Positions 1-9,330 of a stretch of DNA of 64,000 nucleotides are shown here, in pieces. The notes under the pieces were generated by a model. The model ran no database searches. It was not told where the DNA came from and saw only the letters and a program-made list of their open reading frames with translations. Source of the stretch: Niallia alba. Its GTDB lineage: Bacteria > Bacillota > Bacilli > Bacillales > Cytobacillaceae. A program made the position numbers and the translations under genes. The stretch is taken from contig NZ_JABBPK010000001.1 in the NCBI RefSeq assembly GCF_012933555.1, forward strand, positions 4,566,001-4,630,000, given 5' to 3'. Each line of letters opens with the position of its first letter. Position 1 is the first letter of the stretch.

Positions 1-485
1 TAATCTAGTAAAAAATTCACATTCATAAAACAAGGTACTGTCGAATCCTTCTTATAATATTGATAGCTACTCCAAGGATAGTATTCTGCCAGCTTAACCA
101 TCCTCGCCTCTACTGGGTTAAGGTGTATATAACGGCTAACTTCTAACATACCTTCTTTGTTCTCAATAACTTTGTCATAAAAACGTTTTTCAAAGACATG
201 GCCTGTTAAACGGTATTTGGTGTTATAGTAATTGGCATAACGTTTATTGATTAGTGCCATTAGCTTTGAGATGGGTACTTCACTAGAACGCAATTGGAAA
301 TGGAAATGATTATTCATGAGGCAATAAGAGGCGATTTCAAAGGGGTACTTTTCGTAGAGTTGCGTTAGGATATGAAGAAAAGCTTGAAAATCACTGGCAT
401 TCCGAAACAAGGGATCACGTCGATTCCCCCGGGAAACAATATGATAAAATCGCTCTGGTATATATACTCTTTTCTTATAGGGCAT
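1..485 (-). CDS. REP-associated tyrosine transposase (RAYT, Y1_Tnp), partial at window start
   Basis: This is a transposase of the IS200/RAYT type, the HUH-endonuclease family that acts on single-stranded palindromic DNA. The start codon lies at 485-483 and overlaps the TAA stop of the upstream comM gene (TAATG), so the two are translationally coupled. The frame opens MPYKKRVYIPERFYHIVSRG, carries the HUH triad as NNHFHFQ and the tyrosine context YIHLNPVEAR. It runs off the left edge of the window after about 161 codons. A complete 182-residue copy lies at 20070-20618. RAYTs are usually single-copy domesticated genes, so two copies here reflect duplication of the comM-RAYT pair. Confidence 0.85.
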   Translation of the reverse strand, partial: MPYKKRVYIPERFYHIVSRGNRRDPLFRNASDFQAFLHILTQLYEKYPFEIASYCLMNNHFHFQLRSSEVPISKLMALINKRYANYYNTKYRLTGHVFEKRFYDKVIENKEGMLEVSRYIHLNPVEARMVKLAEYYPWSSYQYYKKDSTVPCFMNVNFLLD

Positions 486-2020
486 TATTTCTCCCTCGCA
501 ATCGTCATTTGTTTATTCTGCTCCCAGCGTCTTAAGGTCATCGCTTCCCAAATGGCTTGATCAGCTATTCTTTCTTCCCCTGCTAAATCAGAAATGGTCC
601 TTGCGAGTCTAATAATTTTAATCTGAACACGATTGCTCCAGTTTTGCTTAGAAGATATTTGAGTGAGCGTCTTTTTCTGTTCTGTTGTCAAGGCACTCGT
701 TTCCACCAAAATTTCAAACGGAACCTTCGCATTGGATACCTCTTGTTGATACCGTTCATACTGGCGCACACGCGCTTTTTCCACTCTTTTACGAATATCG
801 TTAGAGGATTCTTGCGTCGTGGAGGGCCGGTTAACATTTACTGACTGTAAGGATAAAAGGATGTCCATTCGGTCATAGATAGGACCTGACAACCGATTTC
901 GGTAGGCTTGAATTTGCTTTTGGGAACAGGTGCAATAATGCTGAAGAGAACCGAGGTATCCACATGGACAAGGGTTCATAGCACCTATTAAGATAAAAGA
1001 AGCTGGATACGTCACAGTAGAATGCGCTCGACTAATGGTTACTTCACCTGTTTCGAGTGGTTGACGGAGCATATCAAGCGTTTTTTTGGAGAATTCTGCA
1101 ATCTCATCGAGAAAAAGAATCCCATGATGAGCCATCGAAATTTCACCTGGTCGCGGGTTCGACCCACCACCAATAATGGCGACAGCAGAAGCAGAATGGT
1201 GTGGATGCCTGAAAGGAACAAATTGATTATGGATACGCTTTTCACGAGCAAGCTGATACAAACTCATCACTTCGAGTTGTGCTTGATTTGTTAATGAAGG
1301 TAGGATGGAGGGAAAGGATTCAGCTAACAAGCTCTTTCCACAACCAGGAGGACCATTCATTAGCAAATTATGCTCACCAGCTGCAGCAATTTCTAATGCT
1401 CTTTTTGCTTTCTCATGTCCAATCACATGACAGAAATCCTTTTGATGAGTGTCAACATCTGGAGTTAGATGATTCTCTGAAGAAAAAGAAGGTTGAGACA
1501 GCATGCTTTCTTGCCCTTCCAAATGCTGAACGACTTCCTCGATATGAGACACAACTATACATTCAATATCCTGTAGCATATGAAGTGGCAGCACCGAATC
1601 ATAAGGTAAATACACTCGTTTGATCCCAAGTTGCCTTGCCGCAATAACAGCAGGTAGTATCCCTTCCCCACTCGCAACCGAACCATCAAGGGATAACGCC
1701 CCAATGAACGCCGTATCTGTGGGAATTTCACGCTTCACCTCCCCCAGTTCCTTCAAAGCAGCAATTGCGATAGCCAGATCAAATAGCGAACCATTTTTCT
1801 TTTGATCAGGCGGAGATAGATTCACAACTACCTTCTTATCCGTCACATCCAAATCAAAATGAGCAATCGACGCCAACACCCTCTCTCGAGACTCCTTAAC
1901 AGAAGCATCAGGCAACCCAACAATCACCATAGACTCCGTGTCCTGCGATATCCGCACCTCCACCTGCACACGGTAGCCCTCCAAACCTTTCAAACCAATA
2001 CTTGAAACTTTTGAAGTCAT
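485..2020 (-). CDS. comM: YifB/ComM family Mg-chelatase-like AAA+ ATPase (copy 1)
   Basis: ComM-family proteins are hexameric AAA+ helicase-like ATPases that promote branch migration during natural transformation. The 511-residue length is normal. The N-terminal ChlI-like domain (VGLPDASVKESRERV) is followed by Walker A GPPGCGKS near residue 222, Walker B ILFLDEIAEF, the sensor region GAMNPCPCG and the C-terminal Mg_chelatase_C domain. The ATG is preceded by GGAGGGAG at 5 nt spacing. A second full-length copy at 20615-22150 differs at roughly a dozen residues. Substitutions such as HNQF/HVPS and RQLG/RGLG lie outside the nucleotide-binding motifs, so both copies could be active. The downstream RAYT overlaps its stop codon. 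Confidence 0.93.
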   Translation of the reverse strand: MTSKVSSIGLKGLEGYRVQVEVRISQDTESMVIVGLPDASVKESRERVLASIAHFDLDVTDKKVVVNLSPPDQKKNGSLFDLAIAIAALKELGEVKREIPTDTAFIGALSLDGSVASGEGILPAVIAARQLGIKRVYLPYDSVLPLHMLQDIECIVVSHIEEVVQHLEGQESMLSQPSFSSENHLTPDVDTHQKDFCHVIGHEKAKRALEIAAAGEHNLLMNGPPGCGKSLLAESFPSILPSLTNQAQLEVMSLYQLAREKRIHNQFVPFRHPHHSASAVAIIGGGSNPRPGEISMAHHGILFLDEIAEFSKKTLDMLRQPLETGEVTISRAHSTVTYPASFILIGAMNPCPCGYLGSLQHYCTCSQKQIQAYRNRLSGPIYDRMDILLSLQSVNVNRPSTTQESSNDIRKRVEKARVRQYERYQQEVSNAKVPFEILVETSALTTEQKKTLTQISSKQNWSNRVQIKIIRLARTISDLAGEERIADQAIWEAMTLRRWEQNKQMTIAREK

Positions 2021-2168
2021 ACAACTCCCTCCAAACTATTTATTTTTATAGTACGATGAATGAAAATTAACCGAGAAAGAAACAATTCAAGAAAGATTAA
2101 AATAGGAAGATAAATCAATCGAGGTTAAAATAGAAGGAATTCTTATTAGTACAAGAACAACTGAACAA

Positions 2169-2363
2169 CTAACAGAGGGAAAGATATAATCTACCACTCC
2201 AATATTCTACAAAATAATCAAATTTCCTGCCAAAATGAAAATAAAAAGAAAGAAGACAACAATACATTTGCTGTACTTCTTCTTTAACAATATCTATAAC
2301 CATCACAAATAAAACGTCCGTGAAGCTTTCCTGTGAAACAAGATTATTCGAGGCGTCACTGTG
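2169..2363 (-). repeat. Type-2 dispersed repeat unit ending in the GTCACTGTG junction
   Basis: This segment contains CCTGTGAAACAAGATTATTC followed by GAGGCGTCACTGTG, the second form of the dispersed repeat in this window (others end near 22490, 23063, 26617 and 28241). On the minus strand it reads through a short frame, ...NNLVSQESFT..., with no confident start. It breaks at the palindrome and is joined directly to the small-peptide remnant at 2371. The left part matches the sequence downstream of the second comM copy. Confidence 0.6.
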
Positions 2364-2370
2364 CACCATA

Positions 2371-2551
2371 CATGAAGAAATTCAAGAAATGTTTCTATGA
2401 TCATCTCCTCCTTTCCTAAACGGAAAAAAGCGCAACAACCAACCATCCTCACAACATTCAGTTGCTAATTCAGTTCATCACATTCACACAATCTAATTCT
2501 CTATCAATCTTCGACAAATTTTGGGGCGTCACTGTGACCATAAGTTTTGAG
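2371..2551 (-). repeat. Type-1 dispersed repeat with a broken copy of the small peptide gene
   Basis: This is a copy of the repeat best preserved at 13832-14448. It has the AGGAAAGGAGGAGATGATC leader and the start of the small frame (ETFLEFL), then is cut after eight or so codons by the GTCACTGTG edge of the type-2 repeat at 2363. Its own right edge is the palindrome at 2528-2538, followed by CATAAGTT. The original ATG context is altered (ATAGAA replaces ATGGAA), so the peptide is not expected to be made from its normal start. Confidence 0.6.
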
Positions 2552-2616
2552 GTACCAGGCACCACATAGTTGAATACCCTATAAAAACATCAATAAGAAA
2601 ATGCGAGCGTGGTATT

Positions 2617-3261
2617 GTGAAGAATCGCGTTGAAATTGCTTCTGTATGGGTGCAAGTGATCGGAACAGTCCTTGCTGCTTTAGGAAATAGTGCTTGGAAA
2701 ATACTTAGTGAAGATGAAGTTAAAAACTTGGATTTAGTAGGGAATATTTTACAAGCTTTCGGAAATGCCGTCCAGGCAGATCAACAAGAAACGGTCACAT
2801 TTGAAAAGATTGGCACACAAATCCAAGCAATTGGAAATACCGTTGTGGCCAGTTCGTATATTTTATTGGAGGAGGATTTAGAAAGTAAATTAATCATTAA
2901 AGGGAATTGGCTTCAGGCATTCGGCGCACTTGTCGAAGCTGTCGATGAGGTGCTGGATAACTCAGGACCGGAACAAACATTAAATATCTTAGGTAATACC
3001 ACACAGGCAGTCGGTAACTCCTTCCAAGCAATCGGCGGGAAGCATATCCTCTTTAACAATAAAGATAAAGGATTATTTTTAGTAATTAGTGGAAGCTGGA
3101 TACAAGCAGTAGGAACGGTATTAAATGCAATTGGCCAAACCGATGAGGAATTAGCAGAAAATAACCATGTTAACCAAAATAAGAGTGTAGAAGATGCCTC
3201 TTCCTTTTATGAGCAAGAAAATCTCAAGCATGCTTGGGAAGAAAGGAATAAATATTATTAG
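2617..3261 (+). CDS. DUF6944-like repetitive protein of unknown function
   Basis: The 214-residue product is built from imperfect repeats of about 20-40 residues with the signature (I/L)QA(I/F)GN: for example QVIGTVLAALGNS, LQAFGNAVQA, IQAIGNTV, TQAVGNSFQAIGG and IQAVGTVLNAIGQ. I recognise this as the repetitive family called DUF6944 in Bacillus; no function is known. The start used is GTG at 2617. No strong Shine-Dalgarno is visible and the gene begins 66 bp from a repeat junction, so loss of some N-terminal repeats is possible. There is no signal peptide. The C-terminus is charged and Asn-rich. A hairpin terminator follows. Confidence 0.6.
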   Translation: MKNRVEIASVWVQVIGTVLAALGNSAWKILSEDEVKNLDLVGNILQAFGNAVQADQQETVTFEKIGTQIQAIGNTVVASSYILLEEDLESKLIIKGNWLQAFGALVEAVDEVLDNSGPEQTLNILGNTTQAVGNSFQAIGGKHILFNNKDKGLFLVISGSWIQAVGTVLNAIGQTDEELAENNHVNQNKSVEDASSFYEQENLKHAWEERNKYY

Positions 3262-3323
3262 CGAATTTCAAAGTTCAAGGTTAATAAACAAAAAAAGGAA
3301 AAGAAATCAATTAAATGATTCAG

Positions 3324-3360
3324 AGTGTAGAGAAAGTATTATTTTCTCTACACTTTTTTA
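3324..3360 (+). terminator. Rho-independent terminator
   Basis: AGTGTAGAGAAA pairs with TTTCTCTACACT across an 8-nt loop and is followed by a T run. It ends the repetitive-protein gene. Confidence 0.8.
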
Positions 3361-3433
3361 TTTTTATAGGATTATCAAAAATGGAATGGTAGGTTCTTTT
3401 ATAGAAGTTTTTAAAAAAAAGACTCTCATGCCC

Positions 3434-4799
3434 CTATCCCATTCTGGATAGATGCATGGCAATCTTCTTTATGTTTTGACAGGTAGCTGTCATTAATACT
3501 TGTTCGGCAGCCTTCTGTTTTCCACGTAACCGGCAGTAGCGAAGCCCATGCAGTTCTTTTGAATCTGCGAAGCTTCGCTCTACTTTTTCTTTTCTAAATT
3601 TATAAAGGGCCTTCCCTGATTTAGAAAGACGATTTAACCGAATCTTTTCCTTGTTTTCTTCCCAAACATGACGAGTAACTACTTTTGTATGATTTTTAGA
3701 ACGAGTACATTGGGAAAGCAATGGGCAATCTTTACATCGTTTGGGATTTGATTTATATTCTCGATATCCTTCGCGAGTTGTTGTGCGATAAGGCAGTATT
3801 TCTCCGTTTGGACAAGTGTAACAATCGGCTTCTTTATCGTAAGTGAATTTCCATTTGGGAAAGAGTCCTTTTACTGGACTATATCTTCTATGTGCGATTA
3901 CTCCAAAAATATTTCGTTCTTCTATCCCTTTACAAATAGGGTTTGTTAAATAACCAGAATCTAAAGCAACAGCTTCCACTTGAAATTGGAAACGATCGAT
4001 TTGACGATCAAGTCGGTCTAAATAAGGAACAGAATCATGGACATTCCCTGGGGTAACAAAGGCATCCGTAATGATGTTAAACTTCATATCCGTCGTACGG
4101 TGATCTAAATAACAGAACATCTCTTGTTTTATTATCACGGGACATAAAGCCACAATCAGGATCCGTTGTACTGACCCGAATTTCCTTTGTTTCCTCCACT
4201 GCCTCCTTTTTCTTTAGAGGCTTTTTTCCGTGGGCAGTCCGATCCTCCTCAATCGCTTTATCTAATTCTTCCACGTATTCACGTGTTTCCACTTTCACCG
4301 TTTCTCTGGTGAATTTATGTTTATTGGCATTCGCTTTCAAATGAGTAGAATCAGTAAATAAAACTCTCCCTCCAACCATTTTATGATTCATCGCTAAAAG
4401 AACAATCTCGTCGAAAATGTCCTGAAAGACAGTGGTATCTTTAAATCGATTACACCGATTCCAACTAATCGTAGAATGATGAGGAACAGGATCGGTAATT
4501 TTTAAACCAAGGAACCAACGATAAGCGAGATTTACTTGAATTTCCCGCTCTAATTGTCTTTCGGAACGGATGCCATATAAATAACCGATAAACATCATTT
4601 TAAATAAAATCAAGGGATCTAAAGATGGACGACCATTGTCTTCGGAGTAATAAGGACGGACTTTATCGAGGATAAAAGAAAAATCAATGTGTTTATCAAT
4701 TTTTCGTAAGAGATGATTAGCTGGAACAAGCTCATCTAAAAGAACAAATTCTACTTCGTTTTGAGTATGAGAACGGGTATGTAACATCGAAATCACCAA
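3434..4799 (-). pseudogene. IS1182-family transposase, frameshifted
   Basis: Two overlapping frames together encode a complete IS1182-type DDE transposase. The first (4799 to about 4120) has the N-terminal domain (LVPANHLLRKIDKHIDF, GRPSLDPLILFKMMFIGYL) and the first catalytic Asp in LFTDSTHLKANANKHK. The second (about 4115 to 3434) resumes with EMFCYLDHRTTDMKFNIITD and holds the C-terminal RGLR-like region YCRLRGKQKAAEQVL. The frames are offset by one extra base in the A run of AATAAAACAAGAG; removing one A restores SRDNKQEMFCYL. The copy is therefore probably inactive unless slippage occurs. It is of a different sequence type from the IS1182 fragment at 10163. Confidence 0.85.
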
Positions 4800-4868
4800 C
4801 CTATATTTGATAATTATATTATATCAAATTACCGCGGTGAATAGATAAAGTAAATATAAAAAATTAAA

Positions 4869-4893
4869 GGCTGTCGAGACTTTCTCGACAGCC
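4869..4893. terminator. Strong hairpin upstream of the IS1182 transposase
   Basis: GGCTGTCGAGA and TCTCGACAGCC form an 11-bp perfect stem with a 3-nt loop. Its position next to the transposase start suggests it is part of the IS end, where such hairpins limit impinging transcription. Confidence 0.5.
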
Positions 4894-4949
4894 TGGATTC
4901 CTTTCCCTTTGTCCTTCTGAGAAAGACAGAATGTACAATTTGTCTTTTT

Positions 4950-4966
4950 ATGGTGCCTGGCACCAT
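4950..4966. repeat. Palindrome ATGGTGCCTGGCACCAT
   Basis: A perfect 17-bp palindrome lies just past the stop codon of the permease. Related forms occur at about 2552-2566 and 20046-20058 (GGTGTCTGACACC). These look like small dispersed intergenic palindromes; a transcription-ending role here is possible. Confidence 0.5.
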
Positions 4967-4977
4967 ACCTATTACCT

Positions 4978-6354
4978 CTACTCCTCCAAATCCAAAGAAG
5001 TATCCTTCTTAAAAACTTTCAACAAAATCAAATAAACAATCCCGATTGCCAACCAAATAAATCCTAATTTCTTAGACAATGGGTCTAGGTTAATCCATAC
5101 GTAGCCAATAACGGCAAATCCGATTAGTGGTAACACGAGATGTCTAACATAATCTTTACTTTTTTGTTTTTTAATAAAGTAAATGACAACCGATGCATGT
5201 AAGAATAAGAATGCTGATAACGCGCCAAAGTTAACAACGGAAGCTAAGGAGTTAATTTTGGATGAAAAGAATGCTGTTACGATTAAAGAGATTACTGCTA
5301 CTACTAATGTACTTGCATATGGTGTTTTGAATTTCGGGTGAATTTTTGATAAAAACTTTGGTAGCTTACGGTCACGAGCCATACTGTAAAGAATTCGTGA
5401 AATGGCTGCTTGTGCAACGAGTGCGTCAGCTATTCCCCAAGCTAGGGCTGTAGCTAAGATTGTTGTCCATTTCAACCAAGTACCACCAGCTATTTCCGCA
5501 ATTTGATAGAAGGCAACATCTGCATTTTCAAATGTCGTATAATCTGGCCAGATTAGTGCTGCTACCCATGTTTGAATAATAAATAATAAGCCAACTACAA
5601 GTAAGGAGAAGATAATTGCTCGACCAACTGCTTTGCTACCACCTTTGGACTCCTCCGCTAATGTTGAAATCGCGTCAAAGCCTAAGAAGCTTAATACCGC
5701 AATCGACACAGCTCCCATGACCACGCTCATGCTGAAGTTATCCGCATCATACAATGGTTTAAATGTGAATTCAGCTCCATTCACCCCTTGTACAATGGCA
5801 ACAATACCTGTTACCACAAATACAGCTAAAACAATAAGCTCCAATACAACAATAATTTTGTTCGCTTTTGCTGTAAATTCAATACCTACTACGTTAACTA
5901 CCGTGTTAATTCCGATGAAAATAACAAGCCATACTAAAAGCGGAATTTCTGGAACTATATCATGTAATGCCGCTGCACTAACTAAATATAAAAGCGCTGG
6001 TACAAAAATATAATCGAGTAAGATTAACCAGCCTGCAATAAAACCAACAGACTCATTGATCCCACGTTGTGCATAAGAATAAACAGAGCCTGCGATTGGA
6101 AATGCCTCAGACATTCTTGCATAGCTTAATGCTGTGAAAATCATCCCAACCATCCCTATTAAGTACGCTAAGGCAACCATCCCATTGGAGCCTTGAGCAA
6201 CCGATCCATAAATACCAAATGGTGCGATTGGTACCATGAAAACTAAACCATATATCAGTAAATCCCAAAACGTTAAAGAGCGTTTAAGCTCTTGCTTATA
6301 GCCAGTGGAAGACACTTGGGCATTGTTTGAAGTTGATTTCTCTGGAACTGCCAT
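4978..6354 (-). CDS. APC-superfamily amino acid/amine permease
   Basis: This 458-residue integral membrane protein has about 12 hydrophobic segments and the APC signature near its N-terminus (LTFWDLLIYGLVFMVPIAPFGIYG, then SYARMSEAFPIAGSVYSYAQ). The central region FLGFDAISTLAEESKGG is typical of the family. It presumably imports an amino acid, amide or amine by cation symport. Its ATG is 3 bp after the acetamidase stop, with AAGGAGCG inside the acetamidase end, so the two genes are cotranscribed and probably handle the same substrate class. The substrate cannot be named from sequence. Confidence 0.85.
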   Translation of the reverse strand: MAVPEKSTSNNAQVSSTGYKQELKRSLTFWDLLIYGLVFMVPIAPFGIYGSVAQGSNGMVALAYLIGMVGMIFTALSYARMSEAFPIAGSVYSYAQRGINESVGFIAGWLILLDYIFVPALLYLVSAAALHDIVPEIPLLVWLVIFIGINTVVNVVGIEFTAKANKIIVVLELIVLAVFVVTGIVAIVQGVNGAEFTFKPLYDADNFSMSVVMGAVSIAVLSFLGFDAISTLAEESKGGSKAVGRAIIFSLLVVGLLFIIQTWVAALIWPDYTTFENADVAFYQIAEIAGGTWLKWTTILATALAWGIADALVAQAAISRILYSMARDRKLPKFLSKIHPKFKTPYASTLVVAVISLIVTAFFSSKINSLASVVNFGALSAFLFLHASVVIYFIKKQKSKDYVRHLVLPLIGFAVIGYVWINLDPLSKKLGFIWLAIGIVYLILLKVFKKDTSLDLEE

Positions 6355-6357
6355 CGT

Positions 6358-7275
6358 TTAATTCGCTCCTTCTTGGAAAAGTTCGATGTTGTATGCTTCC
6401 AAAATAGCTCTTGGAACGAAGAAGCGTGCTGTTTTCAATGGATCGACAATCTGACTAATTTGCGAATCTCCAGCTGCACTCATTAACATAGTGAATTCTT
6501 CGAGCGATAGGTCAGTATGTGGTCTTAATAGATGAATCATTTCTTTTACAGCCTGATTTGCGGCGTCATCCAATGATTTCATGGAAACTAAAGAAGCTAC
6601 GCCCTCTTCATTTTCAAGAACAGGGAAGTTCAAGCTATGCCCTTTAATCACCTCAAGCGTTACCGTCACCTTTGCAGGAATTTCAATACCAGATACACCA
6701 ATTTCCCCGTCTCCCATTGCAGCGTGTAAATCGCCTAATGCAAATAAGGCTCCCTCTTGAAAAACTGGAAAGTAAAGTGTCGCGCCAGTTGTGATTAGTT
6801 TTGTGTCCATGTTTCCACCGTGCGCTCCTGGTGTTCCGTTATTGACTGCTTCCTTTTCCGGAGCAACACCAATTACACCAATCATTGGATTTAATGGCAA
6901 TGCTAGTTTGTCATTAAAAATCGCCTTGTTATCTTGAATTGGAATGATCTTCGCCGTGAAGTTTTTGATTTCATCCCCCATCACGCCAAGGCCAGGACCA
7001 ACTACCATAACCCCTCTTTCTCCAAGCTCAATGTTATCAATCTTCACTTTCAGAATATCTCCTGGCTGCGCTCCTTCCACGAAGATTGGTCCAGTTGCCG
7101 GATTAATTTGATCCCAGTCAATTGCCTGAAATGTTGTGTCATTGGAAGTAATCTGATCTTGGAAACAATCATATGTATCAATGACCACTTGTGATCCTGA
7201 CTGCAGTGTCATTGCCGGCTTGTTTGCTTTATCCATTGCATAAATATACGATTCTTTTGATAAATGGTTCGCCAT
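6358..7275 (-). CDS. Acetamidase/formamidase family amidohydrolase
   Basis: This 305-residue enzyme belongs to the FmdA_AmdA family, which hydrolyses short amides to ammonia and a carboxylate. Family motifs are clear: NPATGPIFVEGAQPGDILKV, the PGAHGGNMDTKL metal-site segment and the GDLHAAMGDGEIG loop. Length is normal for the short bacterial members. It precedes the permease at 4978-6354 and lies about 100 bp downstream of the symporter of the two-component locus, which suggests a regulated amide-utilisation unit. Confidence 0.88.
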   Translation of the reverse strand: MANHLSKESYIYAMDKANKPAMTLQSGSQVVIDTYDCFQDQITSNDTTFQAIDWDQINPATGPIFVEGAQPGDILKVKIDNIELGERGVMVVGPGLGVMGDEIKNFTAKIIPIQDNKAIFNDKLALPLNPMIGVIGVAPEKEAVNNGTPGAHGGNMDTKLITTGATLYFPVFQEGALFALGDLHAAMGDGEIGVSGIEIPAKVTVTLEVIKGHSLNFPVLENEEGVASLVSMKSLDDAANQAVKEMIHLLRPHTDLSLEEFTMLMSAAGDSQISQIVDPLKTARFFVPRAILEAYNIELFQEGAN

Positions 7276-7379
7276 GCTTATCCCCTCCTAGAAATGTTAC
7301 TACCTATTCTAGCTTGTTTACCCGGAGAATGTTTGCAAAATTTTGAAGTCTTTTTGCACAAAACTGGCTTATTTTCAGA

Positions 7380-8633
7380 TTATTTATATTTTTCCAAAAT
7401 AAATAATACAAAACAGCAAATCAATGCTGCGATTGGAGCGACTAACCAAATCTCTTCCATCCATATAGTCAATCCAATGCTCACTAATGTCATAACTACC
7501 ATAATCAGGGTAACATTCTTTGCCCGAAATGTTCGTCCGATTATAAAAGGACAACCTGCCGCTCCAAAAAAACCTAGGAAAAACGGAAGCCATGCAGACA
7601 TACTCTCCGACAAGAAGATCGCTAATAGACCTAACACACTACAAGCAATAACCCCTATTAAGTATCCATGCCTTAGTAATCTGTACGCATAATGATTAGT
7701 TCTGTCCCTACTCTTTATCTTTAAAAAGACACTAATTAGTGAAAATAGGGATGTCCCGATTCCAATTGCTAATGCTCCTAGTACGATAAAAATGATGATA
7801 TGAATGATGACTTGATTCATTTGCTCCACTGCTTGATTTTGGACAAACAGAAAGAAGCTAAAGGAAAAAATCGAAAGCATAAATGCGAACCAAATAAAAG
7901 TAGAAAGACGTAATACGGTGACTCGGTGATTGGACTTCACGGCACTTGCTGTTTGCCAAAAAGTTAGGTTTGTGCAAGCTTGTCCAAATACAACCAAAAC
8001 AAACGTCATACTGGCAAAAATCACATCAGCAATGTTGCCACTAAACATCTCTCCCTGATATTTAGTGTATATAGTCTGAACCCCTTCCCCTAAATATAAA
8101 AATAATGTAACAATAACTCCGACAAGGAAGATTGCATAAAAGATGGTTGAGCCTATCTTCCTAACACCATAGCTTCCACCTAAGCCAAAAAATACGAAGC
8201 AAAAGCTGATAAAAATGGCAATTCCTCCAACGGATAATACATCCAATAAAAAATAAGCAAGAATCGTAAATTGCACAAATAGACTTGCCATGCTGGAAAA
8301 AGCAAAGAACCACAGATGGGAATTACCTTTCGCGTCTGTAACCTGCTTCACTTTTTCTTTGGTCATGATGTTGTTCAATAATAGGTACAAACCATATGTA
8401 CAGATGATCAGGATGGGAAATGTCGTTAACTGAAAAGCTTGCATGGACAATATAGGGACAGCAACGGTCACGCCTGAGATAAATTGTAGCGAGATTCCAT
8501 ACGTCCCTGCACTTAACCCAAGTTCACGACTTGTTACCATGTATTCATGGATACTGCGATGTGCACCAATTTTTTCAATAAAAAGGATAAGGACAAAAAA
8601 ACCGATAAATAAGAGAATATACCAATCAATCAT
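7380..8633 (-). CDS. Sodium:solute symporter (SSS family), complete copy
   Basis: This 417-residue protein has about 12 hydrophobic segments. The N-terminal part matches the SSS fold (EYMVTSRELGLSAGTYGISLQFISG). It is shorter than the usual 470-530 residues of the family. Its start overlaps the end of the response regulator gene by 8 bp (8626-8633), so regulator, kinase and transporter form one operon. The gene is complete here; the second copy at 16800-17785 is cut. The substrate may be related to the acetamidase and permease downstream, which is inference from gene order. Confidence 0.8.
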   Translation of the reverse strand: MIDWYILLFIGFFVLILFIEKIGAHRSIHEYMVTSRELGLSAGTYGISLQFISGVTVAVPILSMQAFQLTTFPILIICTYGLYLLLNNIMTKEKVKQVTDAKGNSHLWFFAFSSMASLFVQFTILAYFLLDVLSVGGIAIFISFCFVFFGLGGSYGVRKIGSTIFYAIFLVGVIVTLFLYLGEGVQTIYTKYQGEMFSGNIADVIFASMTFVLVVFGQACTNLTFWQTASAVKSNHRVTVLRLSTFIWFAFMLSIFSFSFFLFVQNQAVEQMNQVIIHIIIFIVLGALAIGIGTSLFSLISVFLKIKSRDRTNHYAYRLLRHGYLIGVIACSVLGLLAIFLSESMSAWLPFFLGFFGAAGCPFIIGRTFRAKNVTLIMVVMTLVSIGLTIWMEEIWLVAPIAALICCFVLFILEKYK

Positions 8634-9330
8634 GGAGCTTCTCCTTTAATTGACTAGGGGTGATTCCTTCCACTTTCTTAAAGGAATTACTAAAGTGATG
8701 CTGGCTGGAAAATCCAACTCTTTGGGCTACTTCAAATAAGGACCAATGTGGGTTTTCCTGCATCAATTGTTTTGCTTTTTTTATGCGAAATCTTGTTATA
8801 TACCCTGTAAACTTTTCCCCCGTTTCTTCCGCGAATTTTTTACTAAGGTATGTTGGAGAAACATATACTTGACTCGCTACATCTGCAAGCTGTAGTTTTT
8901 CTTGATAATGTTCGCGAATAATCTGAAGCACGCTATTAACGAGCGTCGACTTGGTATCAATCCATGCGTGTTTATCCATAAAGTCAGCAAGCATATCGTA
9001 GAATTCTTTCTCAATAACTGGTTTCACTAAGTAATCCATCACATGTAGCTTAATTGCTTGTTTAGCATATTGAAAGTCCTGATGTGCGGTAATAAGGACC
9101 ACTTCTATTTGATTATTATTAGATTGCAAAAATTCACAAAACTTCAAACCTGATTCACCTGGTAATTGAATATCCACTAATGCAAGGGAGAAGTTTGTCT
9201 CTCTTAGCAGGAGCTTTGCTTCACTCGCATCTTCTGACGTATAGATATTCCAATCTGGAAATTTCTTTGCTACTAGAAAGGAGAGTTGTTCCAGTTCCAA
9301 TGGTTCATCATCTACTATTAATATATTCAT
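8626..9330 (-). CDS. Response regulator, REC plus AraC-type HTH (YesN-like)
   Basis: This 234-residue DNA-binding response regulator has an N-terminal receiver domain (MNILIVDDEPLELEQL, phosphoacceptor Asp in ALVDIQLPGESG, then the Lys of YLVKPV). A C-terminal AraC-type double helix-turn-helix follows (LQLADVASQVYVSPTYLSKK and SLFEVAQRVGFSSQHHFSNS). Its start overlaps the kinase stop by 4 bp (ATGA). It likely activates the adjacent symporter and perhaps the acetamidase-permease pair. An identical second copy lies at 17778-18482. Confidence 0.92.
   Translation of the reverse strand: MNILIVDDEPLELEQLSFLVAKKFPDWNIYTSEDASEAKLLLRETNFSLALVDIQLPGESGLKFCEFLQSNNNQIEVVLITAHQDFQYAKQAIKLHVMDYLVKPVIEKEFYDMLADFMDKHAWIDTKSTLVNSVLQIIREHYQEKLQLADVASQVYVSPTYLSKKFAEETGEKFTGYITRFRIKKAKQLMQENPHWSLFEVAQRVGFSSQHHFSNSFKKVEGITPSQLKEKLHD

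Noticed and set aside
1620-1805. Plus-strand frames inside comM
   Set aside because: They are antisense shadows of a well-conserved gene.
2169-2369. 66-codon frame across a type-2 repeat
   Set aside because: The corresponding frame is shifted in the copy at 22300-22490 and the start lies at a repeat junction, so it is not a conserved gene.
4077-4153. Programmed frameshift in the IS1182 transposase
   Set aside because: The shift lies at a simple A run where removing one A restores the frame, no stimulatory structure is evident, and IS1182 transposases are normally made from one frame. A plain indel is simpler.
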